Positions 46,853 through 55,869 of a DNA stretch of 64,000 bases are shown here, piece by piece. The position numbers were made by a program, and so were the translations under genes. The DNA is from Marinobacter zhejiangensis. Lineage in GTDB: Bacteria > Pseudomonadota > Gammaproteobacteria > Pseudomonadales > Oleiphilaceae. The notes below the pieces were generated by a model. The model made no database searches and had not been told where the DNA came from. It saw nothing but the letters and a program-made list of their open reading frames with translations. Numbering within the stretch: the stretch's first letter is position 1; every line of letters starts with the position of its first letter. Where the stretch lies: positions 248,001 to 312,000 of the forward strand of contig NZ_FOUE01000004.1 of the NCBI RefSeq assembly GCF_900114775.1, written 5' to 3'.

Positions 46853-46876
46853 GCCGATGCGGTTGAGAGCATCGGC
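46853..46876. terminator. Hairpin after the CoxE-like gene
   Basis: GCCGATGC and GCATCGGC form an 8-bp stem with an eight-base loop, 11 bases after the stop. The A run lies before the stem on the plus strand, so the U tract of an intrinsic terminator appears only on the minus strand. It may still slow plus-strand transcription. Confidence 0.6.
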
Positions 46877-47161
46877 AAAGCTCGGCATATCAAGCGGTAT
46901 TCACTCAATTGCTTTCCCGCCGGTGGTACTCTAAGCAATGTCAGGGCCACTACTTGTATCCTTCTGAATTTACGAAAAAAATCTCTGGTTTTCTGAATTT
47001 TCAAGTTGTAGGTCAACCTACTTCTAACGCTGTTTGTAAAGAATTCTGACGACCGCTGTACGACTCCACGCCTCCAACTTTTTCATTTGGTGATCTGATA
47101 CCGTTCTTGCTGCATTGCCAGTGTTACCCTTTCTGTACTTTTGTTACGGAATATATCGGGG
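46877..47161. promoter_or_regulatory. AT-rich upstream region of the envelope operon with a GTAGGT palindrome
   Basis: These 285 bases hold no gene. They contain an inverted repeat GTAGGT-CA-ACCTAC (47008-47021), two copies of TTCTGAATTT (near 46966 and 46991), and AT-rich tracts. It is the likely promoter and regulatory region for the nine-gene operon that follows. I cannot fix a -35/-10 pair with confidence. Confidence 0.45.
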
Positions 47162-47710
47162 ATGACGTTGGGAATGATCAGTAAGCGTCTTTCATCGTTT
47201 CGAGTTGCAGGTACTCTGGCTTTAACGCTTTTACTGGGGCTGGGTTGGCAGCAGGGGCTGGCGGATGAGGGGCTGGATGCCCGGATCGAACAGCTGAAGG
47301 GTGAGGTTGCGGTGCTTAGCCAGGAATTGCTGGAGCTTCAGGAAGCGACACTGTTTCCGGCAGATACCCGTGTCTTTCTTTTTCTGTCCCTCGTGAACAA
47401 AGATGCTCTTGTACCGGAAAGCATCGAAATAGCGATTGATGGTCGCCCAGTCGCCACTCACCTCTATAGCCCTCATGAAAAAGAAGCACTGCAGCAAGGC
47501 GGCCTGCAAAGGCTGTACGCAGGAAACCTGGCCGTTGGTGAGCATCGCCTCGAAATCAAACTGGCGGCACAGACCGGGAATGAGCGATACGTTCGACGGG
47601 AATCTGAACTGATGTTCCGTAAACGGGCCGGCGAAAGCAGCATCGAGGTTCAATTGGGCGCAACGGCACCAGATTTTGAACCCACCATGACACTGCAGGA
47701 CTGGCAGTAA
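47162..47710 (+). CDS. Secreted coiled-coil protein, first gene of the envelope operon
   Basis: The protein has about 182 residues from the ATG at 47162; a TTG at 47141 or an ATG at 47174 are other possible starts, none with a clear ribosome site. A signal peptide (LALTLLLGLGW... cut near GLADEG) is followed by a short coiled coil (ARIEQLKGEVAVLSQELLELQE) and a beta-rich domain (FLFLSLVN, IEIAIDGRPVATHLYS, GEHRLEIKLAA). I do not recognise a named family. It should be periplasmic and may oligomerise through the coiled coil. It is separated by 13 bases from the next TPR gene. Confidence 0.8.
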   Translation: MTLGMISKRLSSFRVAGTLALTLLLGLGWQQGLADEGLDARIEQLKGEVAVLSQELLELQEATLFPADTRVFLFLSLVNKDALVPESIEIAIDGRPVATHLYSPHEKEALQQGGLQRLYAGNLAVGEHRLEIKLAAQTGNERYVRRESELMFRKRAGESSIEVQLGATAPDFEPTMTLQDWQ

Positions 47711-47723
47711 GGTTGGTCAGGCC

Positions 47724-49406
47724 GTGTTCCCTATGAAGTTACGAACCTCATCTTCTTGTCTCCATTCGGTCATTGTTGCAACAGCGATGGGTATTGGGCT
47801 GTATGCGGCTTTCTCCATGCCAGTACATGCCGCTGGGATGGACGACGATCAGATCCGAGTGCGCTTGGCACAGTTTAGTTCCGCAGGCAGCCGCTATCCG
47901 GAGACGTTGGCGTTCTTGGGGGAGGTTGAGTCTCCGACCGCTCAGCTCCTACGCGCCAAATCCATGATCGGTACCGGACGAACCGCCGAAGCGGTCCCGC
48001 TGCTGCAACAATTAACACGAGGCGACCGCCACCGCGGACAAGCCTGGTTGTTGTTAGCTCAAGCCGGAATGGTAGGGCGTGCGGACGTTGATATTGACGA
48101 CGCACTTCGCAATGCCGAACGGCTTGGGCACGGCGAAACACGCGAACAAGCCCGATTCTACCTGGCCGAATCGTTACGAACCCATGCTCAGCCAGACCGG
48201 GCCGGGCAAGTGTTGGCGACCATGGAACCAGGGTACTGGGCTGCTATTGGTTACCAGAATATTGCGGCTGATTACGCGCAGCTTGACGGTTCTCCTTCGC
48301 GATCATTGGTTGCGCTCCGTGTGGCACTTGCCCTGCTTGCGGAGGACGATGATGCCGAGCGAGCACGCGCGTTGAAATCTGAGCTGTTTTTGCAGGCAGG
48401 ATACTTGGCCTATCGTGCTGAAGACTTCGCTAAGGCCGAAAGCTTCCTTAGGGAAGTGTCACTCGACAGCTACAACACTCCCCAGGCGCTCTATTTCCAT
48501 GGGCTTGCCTTGGCCGGCCGTCAAAACTTCCGGGAAGCCATGCAATCCTGGCATCGGGCGAAAAAATATTCCCTGGCGTTACCCGGTGTGGCGGATGCCT
48601 GGCTTGGAATGGGGCAGGGCTACGACGAGCTTGGTTATCTGGGTCAGGCCGGTGAAGCGTTTCTGGCGGCCAACGCGGCGTTTGAAAGTGAGCGGGTGAC
48701 CTTGAAGTCACTGATTGAACAGGTACAGCAGCAGGGCGCCTGGTTAGCGATGGCACAGGCCGCCCGCGCCACCGACCTTGAGTGGTTTCTGGCCGACAGC
48801 CAATCGCTGGCCCAGCCAAGGCGTGCCTACCTGCTGAGGTTTGCCGAGACCGGGGGCGGCCAACAAGTGATTAACCGGGTTGCGACGTTGTTTAGCCTGT
48901 CGAATGAGCTCGACTCCCGATACGAGGACCTGCAAATTTTCAGGCAGGCTGTTCAGCAACGGCTGAATGACCTTCCGTCCGAATCCTACCTTGATGACCA
49001 GCGCGTTCAGGCGGATCCCAGGATCGCGGGGCTGGTTGACGCACTGAAAACCATTGGCCCCAGCGCCAGTGGTGATCAGCGGCGGCAGCTTGAAGGGTTG
49101 GCGCAAACCCTTGCCGATTTGCGCTTTGCCTACCAACACCTGCCGGAGCAACAGCCAATGGCTCGTCGGCGGCTGAGGGAGCTTGACGGTAAGTTGGCCA
49201 GCATGAGCGAGGCTATCGAAGCATTGAAACGGCAGGTTGCCGGGATTCAGCGGCAGGCGGAGCAGGCGCTGGATCAGCAAATGGTCGCCTTCCTTGAAAG
49301 CGAGGGCGAGCGAATCGAGTTCGCCCAGGACCGTGCAGAGCAACATCTTGCGTACCTATACGAACACCTGGCTCTTCGCAATCTCAATCAGGGTGACAGG
49401 GAATGA
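47724..49406 (+). CDS. Periplasmic TPR protein with C-terminal coiled coil
   Basis: The 560-residue protein has a signal peptide ending at VHA-AG near residue 37 and TPR-like helical repeats (about 50-330; RAKSMIGTGRTAEAVPLLQQL, ADAWLGMGQGYDELGYLGQAGEAF). A long C-terminal helix (about 480-545, ELDGKLASMSEAIEALKRQ) looks like a coiled coil. The GTG at 47724 has AAGGTTGG eight bases upstream; an ATG at 47733 is an alternative. It overlaps the next gene by four bases. As a TPR scaffold next to TolQ/TolR-like genes it fits a trans-envelope complex. Confidence 0.85.
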   Translation: MFPMKLRTSSSCLHSVIVATAMGIGLYAAFSMPVHAAGMDDDQIRVRLAQFSSAGSRYPETLAFLGEVESPTAQLLRAKSMIGTGRTAEAVPLLQQLTRGDRHRGQAWLLLAQAGMVGRADVDIDDALRNAERLGHGETREQARFYLAESLRTHAQPDRAGQVLATMEPGYWAAIGYQNIAADYAQLDGSPSRSLVALRVALALLAEDDDAERARALKSELFLQAGYLAYRAEDFAKAESFLREVSLDSYNTPQALYFHGLALAGRQNFREAMQSWHRAKKYSLALPGVADAWLGMGQGYDELGYLGQAGEAFLAANAAFESERVTLKSLIEQVQQQGAWLAMAQAARATDLEWFLADSQSLAQPRRAYLLRFAETGGGQQVINRVATLFSLSNELDSRYEDLQIFRQAVQQRLNDLPSESYLDDQRVQADPRIAGLVDALKTIGPSASGDQRRQLEGLAQTLADLRFAYQHLPEQQPMARRRLRELDGKLASMSEAIEALKRQVAGIQRQAEQALDQQMVAFLESEGERIEFAQDRAEQHLAYLYEHLALRNLNQGDRE

Positions 49407-52237
49407 CGATCGTTCGCCATATCCGTCGTGCGTTGGCTGCCGGTACCCTGATGGGCAGTGCAATCTGGGCTCCAGCAATATCCGCCCAAGAGTCATTCCA
49501 GGTTAATCTGAATCAGGATGGCGACACCATCGGCGATATGCGCCCGGTGTACCTGCAATACCGCGCACAGGCTTTACCAGCAATCTCCCCCAGGGAGGCC
49601 GCCAGGCGATACCAGCAATTATTTGAGCAATCCGATGAGCCGGAGGTTCGGATTGACGCGCTCAACCGGCTGTCTAATCTTCAGCAGCTGGCTGAGGAAG
49701 ACCTGCGTTTCTCCCCGGAGAAAGAGATGGAGGTCTATCAGGATGCGCTCGGCAGCTATGACGAGATCCTCGGTCGGGGAGCTTTTCAGGGCCGCCTGGA
49801 TGAATTGCTGTATCAAATGGCGAAGGCCCATGCCTATGTTGGGCAAAACCCGCAATCGATCGCCCGGTTGAAGCAAATGGTCGGGCTGTATCCGGATTCA
49901 AGTCTTGTTCCCGAAGCTCGCTTCCGTATTGCCGAAGCGGCATTTTCTGCCGGCCAGTATCGGGAGGCCGAACTCATGTACCGGCAAGTCCTGAATGACA
50001 CGGCGGCTTCCGAACAGCGGTCATCCCAGAGCCTCAACGACAAAGCCCACTACATGCTGGGCTGGGCTCAATACAAGCAGGGGGCTTTTGGTAGGGCTTC
50101 GGCGAGTTTCCTGGAAGTGCTCGACAAGCAGAATGAACGCACCCAGGGGTTTGGCGCTATTCCGGCGGCGTCGCTGGATATGATTGATGACACGTTCCGA
50201 ATTATCGCAATCATGGCGGCCAAACAAGGGGGAGAGGCCGCTCTGGGCGCTATGCTCGATGGCACCCCAGATCGTGGCTATGTGAGTTTACTTTATGACC
50301 GCTTGGTGGATTTCTATGTGGGCACGGGGGAATACCTTGATGCCGTCGAGGTGGCGAATGCTTTTATCGAACGCTACCCAGACAACCGAGGTGTGCCTGC
50401 GTTTCGTGTTCAGAACGTCGATGTGTTCATGGCGAGCGGGGATAGCGTTCGTGCTTGGCGGGCAAGGGAATCGTTTGTTGAAGCCTACCAGTCGTCGATG
50501 GCCTTCGAGTCCCTCGGGGATCCTGAACGCCAGCGCTGGTGGGAATACTGTCGTATGGTTGCGGATCACTACTACCGGCAGGCCAGTGAAGGCGGTGCCC
50601 CGGCAACTGTGAAGGCTGGCTTCTCCAAGGCCTCTGGCTATTACGCGGTATTGGCAGACCGGGTAGCAGATGCAGGAGAGATATTGCGGCTAGCGGGAGA
50701 TTCGGCACTTCAAGCCGGGGATTACCCCGCGGCAAATCGCTACTACCGGCGCGCAGCGTATAGCGCCGGCTCTTACCCTGGAGCGGCGGATGCGGGCTGG
50801 GCGTCGTTAATTCTCGAGCGAGAAGGGCTAGCAGAAGGTAGCACTGGGCTTGTGGATCTTCCGGGCTATGCCGCCAGCGCGGACCGGTTTGCACTGGCGT
50901 TCCCCGATGATCACCGGTTGGGTGAGCTTCAGGCTGACGTCGCCGGTCGGTTGCTGGCCGCCAATGACTATGCTGGCGCTGATCGCTTTGCAGGGCTTGC
51001 TATTGGCAACGCCGGAGAAGATAGCGGCATTCAGTACAATGCTTGGTTGGTTGCGGCTGAGTCACTTGGTGCACTGGCTCGTCATTCTGACGCTGAACAC
51101 GCCTGGAGGCAGGCGCTGGCCCTGACGGCAGTTGGTTCAGTGGTTGTCTCGGTGGAGGAAGCTCAGACATTGAACCGCCAACTGGCAACCAGTATCTATC
51201 GTCAGGGGGAGGTCGCTGACCGGTCAGGTGATCTTGATCGGGCAATTGCGCACTATCAGCGGATTGAAGCCGTTGCTCCGGGGTCTGAGGTTGCGGTCAA
51301 AGGGCGATTTGACGCAACCAACGCATTACTTCACGGCGAGCGCTGGCAAGCCGCCATTAACGAGCTCCAGCGGTTTCGGCAGGACTACCCGGCTGATCGC
51401 CTGACCCCACAAATATCGGAAAAGCTGGTCTACGCCTACCAGGCATCTGGACAGCCCGTGCGGGCGGCGGATGAGCTGGTACAGCACGGTTCGGGTGATT
51501 GGCAAACCCGGTTAAGGGCGGCTGAGCTTTATCACGCCGGGGCTGCCGAACCTTCACGTAATGCAATCTATCAAGCATTCCTGGCCCAGGGCATTGTGGC
51601 GGATAGCCCGGATGCACACATCCAGCATCAGCGTATCCGTCAGCGGCTCGTAGAAAGCGCCGGGGAGGCAGAGCGTGGGGATGGCCTTAGGCGCGATATC
51701 GTCGAAACGGAACAGGCAAGCCGCTGGCACAGTGAGGAAACCCTGGCCTGGGCAGCTCAGGCTGCGCTTGCTTTAGGAGTTGAAAGCGCCGAACAGTTTG
51801 AGGCCATCGCGCTTGTTTACCCGCTTTCCGAGTCCTTGGCTAAGAAACAACGGCTTATGGAAAGTGCCAAGGCGTATTTCAACCTGATTCAGCAGTTTTC
51901 CGATGGTCCCTTGTATTCCGAATCCCTCTACCGCCGTGCGGAGCTGTACCGTGCTATGGCCCGCGACTTGATGGCGTCCAGCCGCCCGCCTGAGCTGACC
52001 GAGCTCGAACTGATGCAGTACGAGATGCTCCTTGAGGAGCAGGCATTCCCGTTTGAGGAGCTGGCGATCGAAGTGCATGAAGAGAATCACCAGCAGCTGG
52101 CGCAAGGGCAGTTTGATGAATGGGTGCAACGGAGCCTGCAGGCGCTGGCAGAGCTCCACCCAGGACGCTACGCCCGAGAGATGCAATGGATGGGGTGGGA
52201 CAACAAGAGTGTGACCCAGAGGGAAGACGATGCTTGA
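49403..52237 (+). CDS. Large periplasmic TPR protein
   Basis: The 944-residue protein has a signal peptide ending near ISAQES (residue 32) and helical TPR repeats through most of its length (for example LYQMAKAHAYVGQNPQSIARL, RIAEAAFSAGQYREAELMYRQV, RQGEVADRSGDLDRAIAHYQRI). It overlaps the preceding gene by four bases and the next by eight, so translation is coupled. Large TPR proteins of this type occur in the Myxococcus Glt apparatus, where they span the periplasm. No catalytic motif is seen. A scaffold role is inferred. Confidence 0.88.
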   Translation: MTIVRHIRRALAAGTLMGSAIWAPAISAQESFQVNLNQDGDTIGDMRPVYLQYRAQALPAISPREAARRYQQLFEQSDEPEVRIDALNRLSNLQQLAEEDLRFSPEKEMEVYQDALGSYDEILGRGAFQGRLDELLYQMAKAHAYVGQNPQSIARLKQMVGLYPDSSLVPEARFRIAEAAFSAGQYREAELMYRQVLNDTAASEQRSSQSLNDKAHYMLGWAQYKQGAFGRASASFLEVLDKQNERTQGFGAIPAASLDMIDDTFRIIAIMAAKQGGEAALGAMLDGTPDRGYVSLLYDRLVDFYVGTGEYLDAVEVANAFIERYPDNRGVPAFRVQNVDVFMASGDSVRAWRARESFVEAYQSSMAFESLGDPERQRWWEYCRMVADHYYRQASEGGAPATVKAGFSKASGYYAVLADRVADAGEILRLAGDSALQAGDYPAANRYYRRAAYSAGSYPGAADAGWASLILEREGLAEGSTGLVDLPGYAASADRFALAFPDDHRLGELQADVAGRLLAANDYAGADRFAGLAIGNAGEDSGIQYNAWLVAAESLGALARHSDAEHAWRQALALTAVGSVVVSVEEAQTLNRQLATSIYRQGEVADRSGDLDRAIAHYQRIEAVAPGSEVAVKGRFDATNALLHGERWQAAINELQRFRQDYPADRLTPQISEKLVYAYQASGQPVRAADELVQHGSGDWQTRLRAAELYHAGAAEPSRNAIYQAFLAQGIVADSPDAHIQHQRIRQRLVESAGEAERGDGLRRDIVETEQASRWHSEETLAWAAQAALALGVESAEQFEAIALVYPLSESLAKKQRLMESAKAYFNLIQQFSDGPLYSESLYRRAELYRAMARDLMASSRPPELTELELMQYEMLLEEQAFPFEELAIEVHEENHQQLAQGQFDEWVQRSLQALAELHPGRYAREMQWMGWDNKSVTQREDDA

Positions 52238-52883
52238 CATCAGTTCATACCGATTGCGTCTACTGTTGCGAGCTGTGGCCATTGCCGCGATCGCCGTGGC
52301 GGCTCTCAACGGGTGCGCGAGCTCGGCAGTAAACCCAGGGGCGGCGTCCCAAGCCGCCATCCCAGCGGTGACTGAACAACGGACCTGGGTGCCAGAGCCG
52401 GTCGAACCCCTTGATGAAGCCCAGAGTCAGCTGCTCGATAGTGCAGAAGGAGCCTTGGCCAGTGAAAACTGGGTGATGGCTGCAGAGCGTTTGGAGGCGC
52501 TGGCCAATGCCCGGCCAGATTATGCGTTGGCCAAGGCGCGGCTGGCCTGGGTCAAAGAGCGTCAGGGCGACATCCCGGCGGCAAAGGCGTTGTATCGAGA
52601 GGCCCTGGAGCAGCGCCCTGATGATGTCGTGTCGGTAAACAACCTTGCGTTGTTAATGCAGCGGGAAGGTGGCTTTGGTGAAGCCCGGGGACTTCTTGAA
52701 CAGGGGCTTAAGTACTCGCCTGAAGTTCCAGAGCTACATTTTAATTTGGCAGTGTTGTCAGAGCTTTACCTGCTTGACCTGGAAACGGCGCTGGCCCACT
52801 ACCGGCGTTACCAGGAGTTGTCTGAGGACGAGAATGCCCGGGTTGCCGGCTGGATAGCGGACCTTGAACGGAGGGTTCAATAG
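52230..52883 (+). CDS. TPR lipoprotein
   Basis: The 217-residue protein has a lipoprotein signal (basic start, AAIAVAALNGC near residue 29) and a C-terminal half of TPR repeats (LAKARLAWVKERQGDIPAAKALYREAL, SVNNLALLMQREGGFGEARGLLEQGL). The residues after the Cys (ASS) suggest sorting to the outer membrane. It overlaps the large TPR gene by eight bases and abuts the next ORF. Size and type recall GltE-like lipoproteins of gliding machinery, as an analogy only. Confidence 0.87.
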   Translation: MLDISSYRLRLLLRAVAIAAIAVAALNGCASSAVNPGAASQAAIPAVTEQRTWVPEPVEPLDEAQSQLLDSAEGALASENWVMAAERLEALANARPDYALAKARLAWVKERQGDIPAAKALYREALEQRPDDVVSVNNLALLMQREGGFGEARGLLEQGLKYSPEVPELHFNLAVLSELYLLDLETALAHYRRYQELSEDENARVAGWIADLERRVQ

Positions 52884-53219
52884 ATGACGGCAAAGCAGTT
52901 GGCACTGCTGGCGATGTTAGCGTTGGGGGCTGCCCTTGTATCCGCTGATCCCGTAGTCGATGAGGATGATGCTGGCGGCGGCGAAACGGTCTCTGCGCTC
53001 ACCGTTGAGGGCATCTCTGCGCAGCCGGGCGATGATGATCCTCGGGTTCTGTATATCCTGCCATGGCAGGCCCCAACGATACCTCGTCGCCCCAGGTCGG
53101 AACTGAGCTCCGAGATGCCGGAACTGATGACGCCCATTGACCCGGTGGTGTTCGAGCGTCACCGCAACTTTCGCGAAACCCTGAATCCAGAGCTGGATTC
53201 AATTTACACACCGAACTAG
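52884..53219 (+). CDS. Small secreted protein, unknown function
   Basis: The 111-residue protein has a signal peptide (LALLAMLALGAALVSA) then an acidic Gly/Asp stretch and a short Pro-rich C-terminal part (WQAPTIPRRPRS, LMTPIDPVVFERHRNF). It starts directly after the TPR lipoprotein stop and ends 17 bases before the TolQ-like gene. I know of no family for it. It may be a small partner of the periplasmic TPR proteins. Confidence 0.75.
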   Translation: MTAKQLALLAMLALGAALVSADPVVDEDDAGGGETVSALTVEGISAQPGDDDPRVLYILPWQAPTIPRRPRSELSSEMPELMTPIDPVVFERHRNFRETLNPELDSIYTPN

Positions 53220-53236
53220 AAGGCTGGAGTTAGATC

Positions 53237-53881
53237 ATGTTGGAGACAGTAGTACGTTTTTTCCAGGAAGGTGGCCCGTTCATGTACCCGATCGCTCTGG
53301 TTCTCATGGTTGGGTTAGCGATAGCGATTGAGCGTTTCGTGTACCTGTCCTCGGTTCGCCGGCGTAATCGGGTCGCGTTTGAGAAGGGTATTCTTCCGTT
53401 GTTGCAGAAACGTGATTATCAGCGCGCCATGAAGGCCGCGAACAGCTCCGATAGCGCCATCGCTTCCATCATGGGCGCTGGCATCGGCCGCTTGCTGAAC
53501 AACCGGCGCAGGGAAGATATTGAATACGCTATGGAAGAAGGGCTAATGGAAGTGTTGCCGCGCCTTGAGAATCGCACTCAATACCTTGCTACCCTGGCCA
53601 ACGTCTCAACACTTCTTGGCTTGCTGGGTACGATTATCGGGCTGATTGCAGCCTTTACCGCCGTCGCCAGTGCGGATCCTTCCCAAAAGGCGACGTTGCT
53701 GTCTGAAAGCATCTCCGTTGCAATGAACACAACGGCGTTCGGTTTGATGGCAGCAATCCCACTACTGATGTTCCATGCCCTGCTGCAAACCCGAACCAAC
53801 GACATCGTTGATAGCTTTGAAATGGCAGGGGTGAAGCTGCTCAACATCATTTCGGATCACAATCCGGAACAGGCCGCCTGA
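53237..53881 (+). CDS. TolQ/ExbB/MotA-like proton-channel protein
   Basis: The 214-residue protein has three membrane segments (about 14-34, 112-140, 158-185), with the conserved family stretches LATLANVSTLLGLLGTIIGLIAAF and AMNTTAFGLMAAIPLLMFH. Such proteins form a pentamer around a TolR/ExbD dimer and use the proton gradient to drive a periplasmic partner. It lies directly before two TolR/ExbD genes, as in ExbB-ExbD and AglR-AglQ-AglS sets. The presence of two different TolR-type partners points more to the Agl layout than to a standard Ton system. Confidence 0.93.
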   Translation: MLETVVRFFQEGGPFMYPIALVLMVGLAIAIERFVYLSSVRRRNRVAFEKGILPLLQKRDYQRAMKAANSSDSAIASIMGAGIGRLLNNRRREDIEYAMEEGLMEVLPRLENRTQYLATLANVSTLLGLLGTIIGLIAAFTAVASADPSQKATLLSESISVAMNTTAFGLMAAIPLLMFHALLQTRTNDIVDSFEMAGVKLLNIISDHNPEQAA

Positions 53882-53896
53882 CACGGAGGCTGATCC

Positions 53897-54418
53897 ATGA
53901 GAAGGAGACATCGCAGACTGGTCTCTACACCCGACCTCGACATCACCGCATTCATGAATCTGATGATCGTGCTGGTACCGGTGTTGCTGTTAGGAATGGT
54001 GTTTAGCCAGATAAAGATGATTGAACTCAACTTCCCCGGCATGGCTTCTGGTGAGGCGCCTGCCGCCGACCAGTTCAGACTGTCTGTAGCTTTGATTTCG
54101 GATGGCCTGGAAGTCGCCGACAGCGATCGAGGACTCATCCAGGCATTGCCGATGAAGCAGGGGGGCTATGATTTTGAAGGGTTAAGGGAAGTGCTTGTCC
54201 GTATCAAGAGCGCAGTTCCGGAAAAGACAGATGTCATGCTCGAAGTCGCTCCTGGCATTGATTACCAAAGCCTCGTTACCACCATGGATACACTGCGATC
54301 ATACGAAGCGGTTGTTGCGGCGACTGTGGTTGAGGCCGAGTTGTTTCCCGATGTTTCGCTCGCTGATGCGGCGGAAAATCGAACTCTGGCGGTTGCGGCC
54401 GTAGGAGGGGGGCAATGA
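53897..54418 (+). CDS. TolR/ExbD-like protein 1
   Basis: The 173-residue protein has one N-terminal membrane segment preceded by DLDITAFMNLMIVLVP, whose second Asp is the proton-carrying residue of the family, and a periplasmic domain with VALISDGLEVAD and DVMLEVAPGIDYQSLVTTMD. It should form a dimer inside the TolQ-like ring. It starts 15 bases after that gene and overlaps the second TolR-like gene by four bases. Confidence 0.92.
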   Translation: MRRRHRRLVSTPDLDITAFMNLMIVLVPVLLLGMVFSQIKMIELNFPGMASGEAPAADQFRLSVALISDGLEVADSDRGLIQALPMKQGGYDFEGLREVLVRIKSAVPEKTDVMLEVAPGIDYQSLVTTMDTLRSYEAVVAATVVEAELFPDVSLADAAENRTLAVAAVGGGQ

Positions 54419-54912
54419 AGCTGTCCCGCCGCGCCAAGCGCATGCAACGCCATTACAAGCGGATGCACCGGCCAGGTGGGCTGAACCTGGTGTCACTGAT
54501 GGACATCTTTACGATACTGGTGTTCTTCCTGATGGTGAATTCCTCGGACGTGAAGGTGCTTCAGAATACAGCTGATGTGCCATTGCCGAGCTCGAATGCT
54601 GAACACCAGGCCCGAGACACGTTGACCGTGTTGGTGACCGATGAGGCGATACTGGTCGACGGCCGGGAGGTCGCGAAGCTGTCATCTACTGATCCGGACG
54701 CCGCCACAGTGCCGGGATTGGCAGAAGAGTTGAGTTATCGCCGTGACCGTCACGCTGCGATCCCTGAGGCGGGACTGGAAGTCACCATTCTGGCCGGGAG
54801 GGACACCGAATATCGACTTCTTCGCAGGGTGATGCAGACCTGTGTCGATCACGATTTCCGGCAGGTACGGCTAGCGGTCGAGTCACAGAACGAGGGCGGT
54901 GACCATGGGTGA
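54415..54912 (+). CDS. TolR/ExbD-like protein 2
   Basis: The 165-residue protein has a basic N-terminus, then GLNLVSLMDIFTILVFFLMVNS with the conserved membrane Asp, and a periplasmic domain (LTVLVTDEAILVDGREVAKL, LEVTILAGRDTEYRLLRRVM). It is clearly different from the first TolR-like protein, so the motor may contain both, as AglQ and AglS do in Myxococcus. AGGGGGG precedes the ATG. It overlaps the next gene by eight bases. Confidence 0.92.
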   Translation: MKLSRRAKRMQRHYKRMHRPGGLNLVSLMDIFTILVFFLMVNSSDVKVLQNTADVPLPSSNAEHQARDTLTVLVTDEAILVDGREVAKLSSTDPDAATVPGLAEELSYRRDRHAAIPEAGLEVTILAGRDTEYRLLRRVMQTCVDHDFRQVRLAVESQNEGGDHG

Positions 54913-55852
54913 TCGCTATGGCTCCAGTCTTCCATGGGCAGCAGAAAAGGGAGACCGTGCTCGCTTCGGTAGCATTGTCGTCATCCTCTCTGTGTTGTTT
55001 GTGGGACCGGCGTTGTGGATTCCGTTCGTCGAGCTCCCTGAGCCGGACCGGAGTGAGGCAGAAGCATTGCCGCCTCAACTGGCGAGGCTGATGGAGCGGA
55101 AGCCGTTGCCCGAACCTGAACAGGAGCCAATGGTAGCGGACCCGGAGCCCGAGGAAACGGTGGCGGAGCCGGAGCCGCCCGCGCCTGTGGAGCCTGAGGT
55201 GCGTCCAGCGCCAGCGGTTGCTGACAGGCCCAACGTCGAGCCGCCCCAACAGACGGTTCAGCAGGCCAGGGAGGTCGCTGCGCGATCCGGACTACTTGCG
55301 CTTCAATCACAGCTGGCACAAATGCGTGAGCCGAAAGTAAATGCCCCACAAACCATGACGGCCAATGTGGTCGATGCTTCAAGTGTTCACGCTGATGGGT
55401 TGGCGGAGCCGGGTCCTGAGGTTCTGAGCGGCAGTGGTGGGGTGCGCTCCGAGTCGGTGACGCATAGGGACGTCGAGTTGGCCGGCCACCAGGTGCGTCA
55501 GGTCGAAGATGCGTCGCCTGTCGAGGCTGAGGTCGCACGAGTACCGCCACCAGCCGGGCCGGCACAGCGTGGAATGAACAATATCCGCCAGGTGTTCGAT
55601 GCTCAGAAAACGGCGTTGTATGCCCTCTATCGGAGGGAGCTGCGTCAGGATCCCACGCTAGAGGGCAAGGTGCTGCTTGAGTTGGTGATTGAGCCGGACG
55701 GTCGGGTTTCGCGTTGCGAAGTTATCAGCTCTGAGCTGGGCAACCCGACGTTGGAGTCGCGGCTGGCCAGCAGGGTGTTACTGTTCAACTTCGGGACGGA
55801 AAATGTGGAGCGCAGGACAGTACGGTTCCCAATCGATTTCCTCCCGTCGTAA
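54905..55852 (+). CDS. TonB-like energy transducer with AgmX/PglI-type C-terminal domain
   Basis: The protein has about 315 residues from the ATG at 54905 (a GTG at 54899 is possible). One membrane segment (about 20-40, GSIVVILSVLFVGPALWIPF) is followed by a Pro/Glu-rich rod typical of TonB-like proteins, and a C-terminal domain (about 235-315: YALYRRELRQDP, LEGKVLLELVIEPDGRV, LASRVLLFNFG) of the AgmX/PglI kind, related to TonB-C. It would couple motion of the TolQ/TolR motor to a periplasmic or outer-membrane partner. No TonB-dependent receptor is encoded nearby, which argues against iron uptake. Confidence 0.9.
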   Translation: MGDRYGSSLPWAAEKGDRARFGSIVVILSVLFVGPALWIPFVELPEPDRSEAEALPPQLARLMERKPLPEPEQEPMVADPEPEETVAEPEPPAPVEPEVRPAPAVADRPNVEPPQQTVQQAREVAARSGLLALQSQLAQMREPKVNAPQTMTANVVDASSVHADGLAEPGPEVLSGSGGVRSESVTHRDVELAGHQVRQVEDASPVEAEVARVPPPAGPAQRGMNNIRQVFDAQKTALYALYRRELRQDPTLEGKVLLELVIEPDGRVSRCEVISSELGNPTLESRLASRVLLFNFGTENVERRTVRFPIDFLPS

Positions 55853-55869
55853 AACGTACAAGGGGCGCC

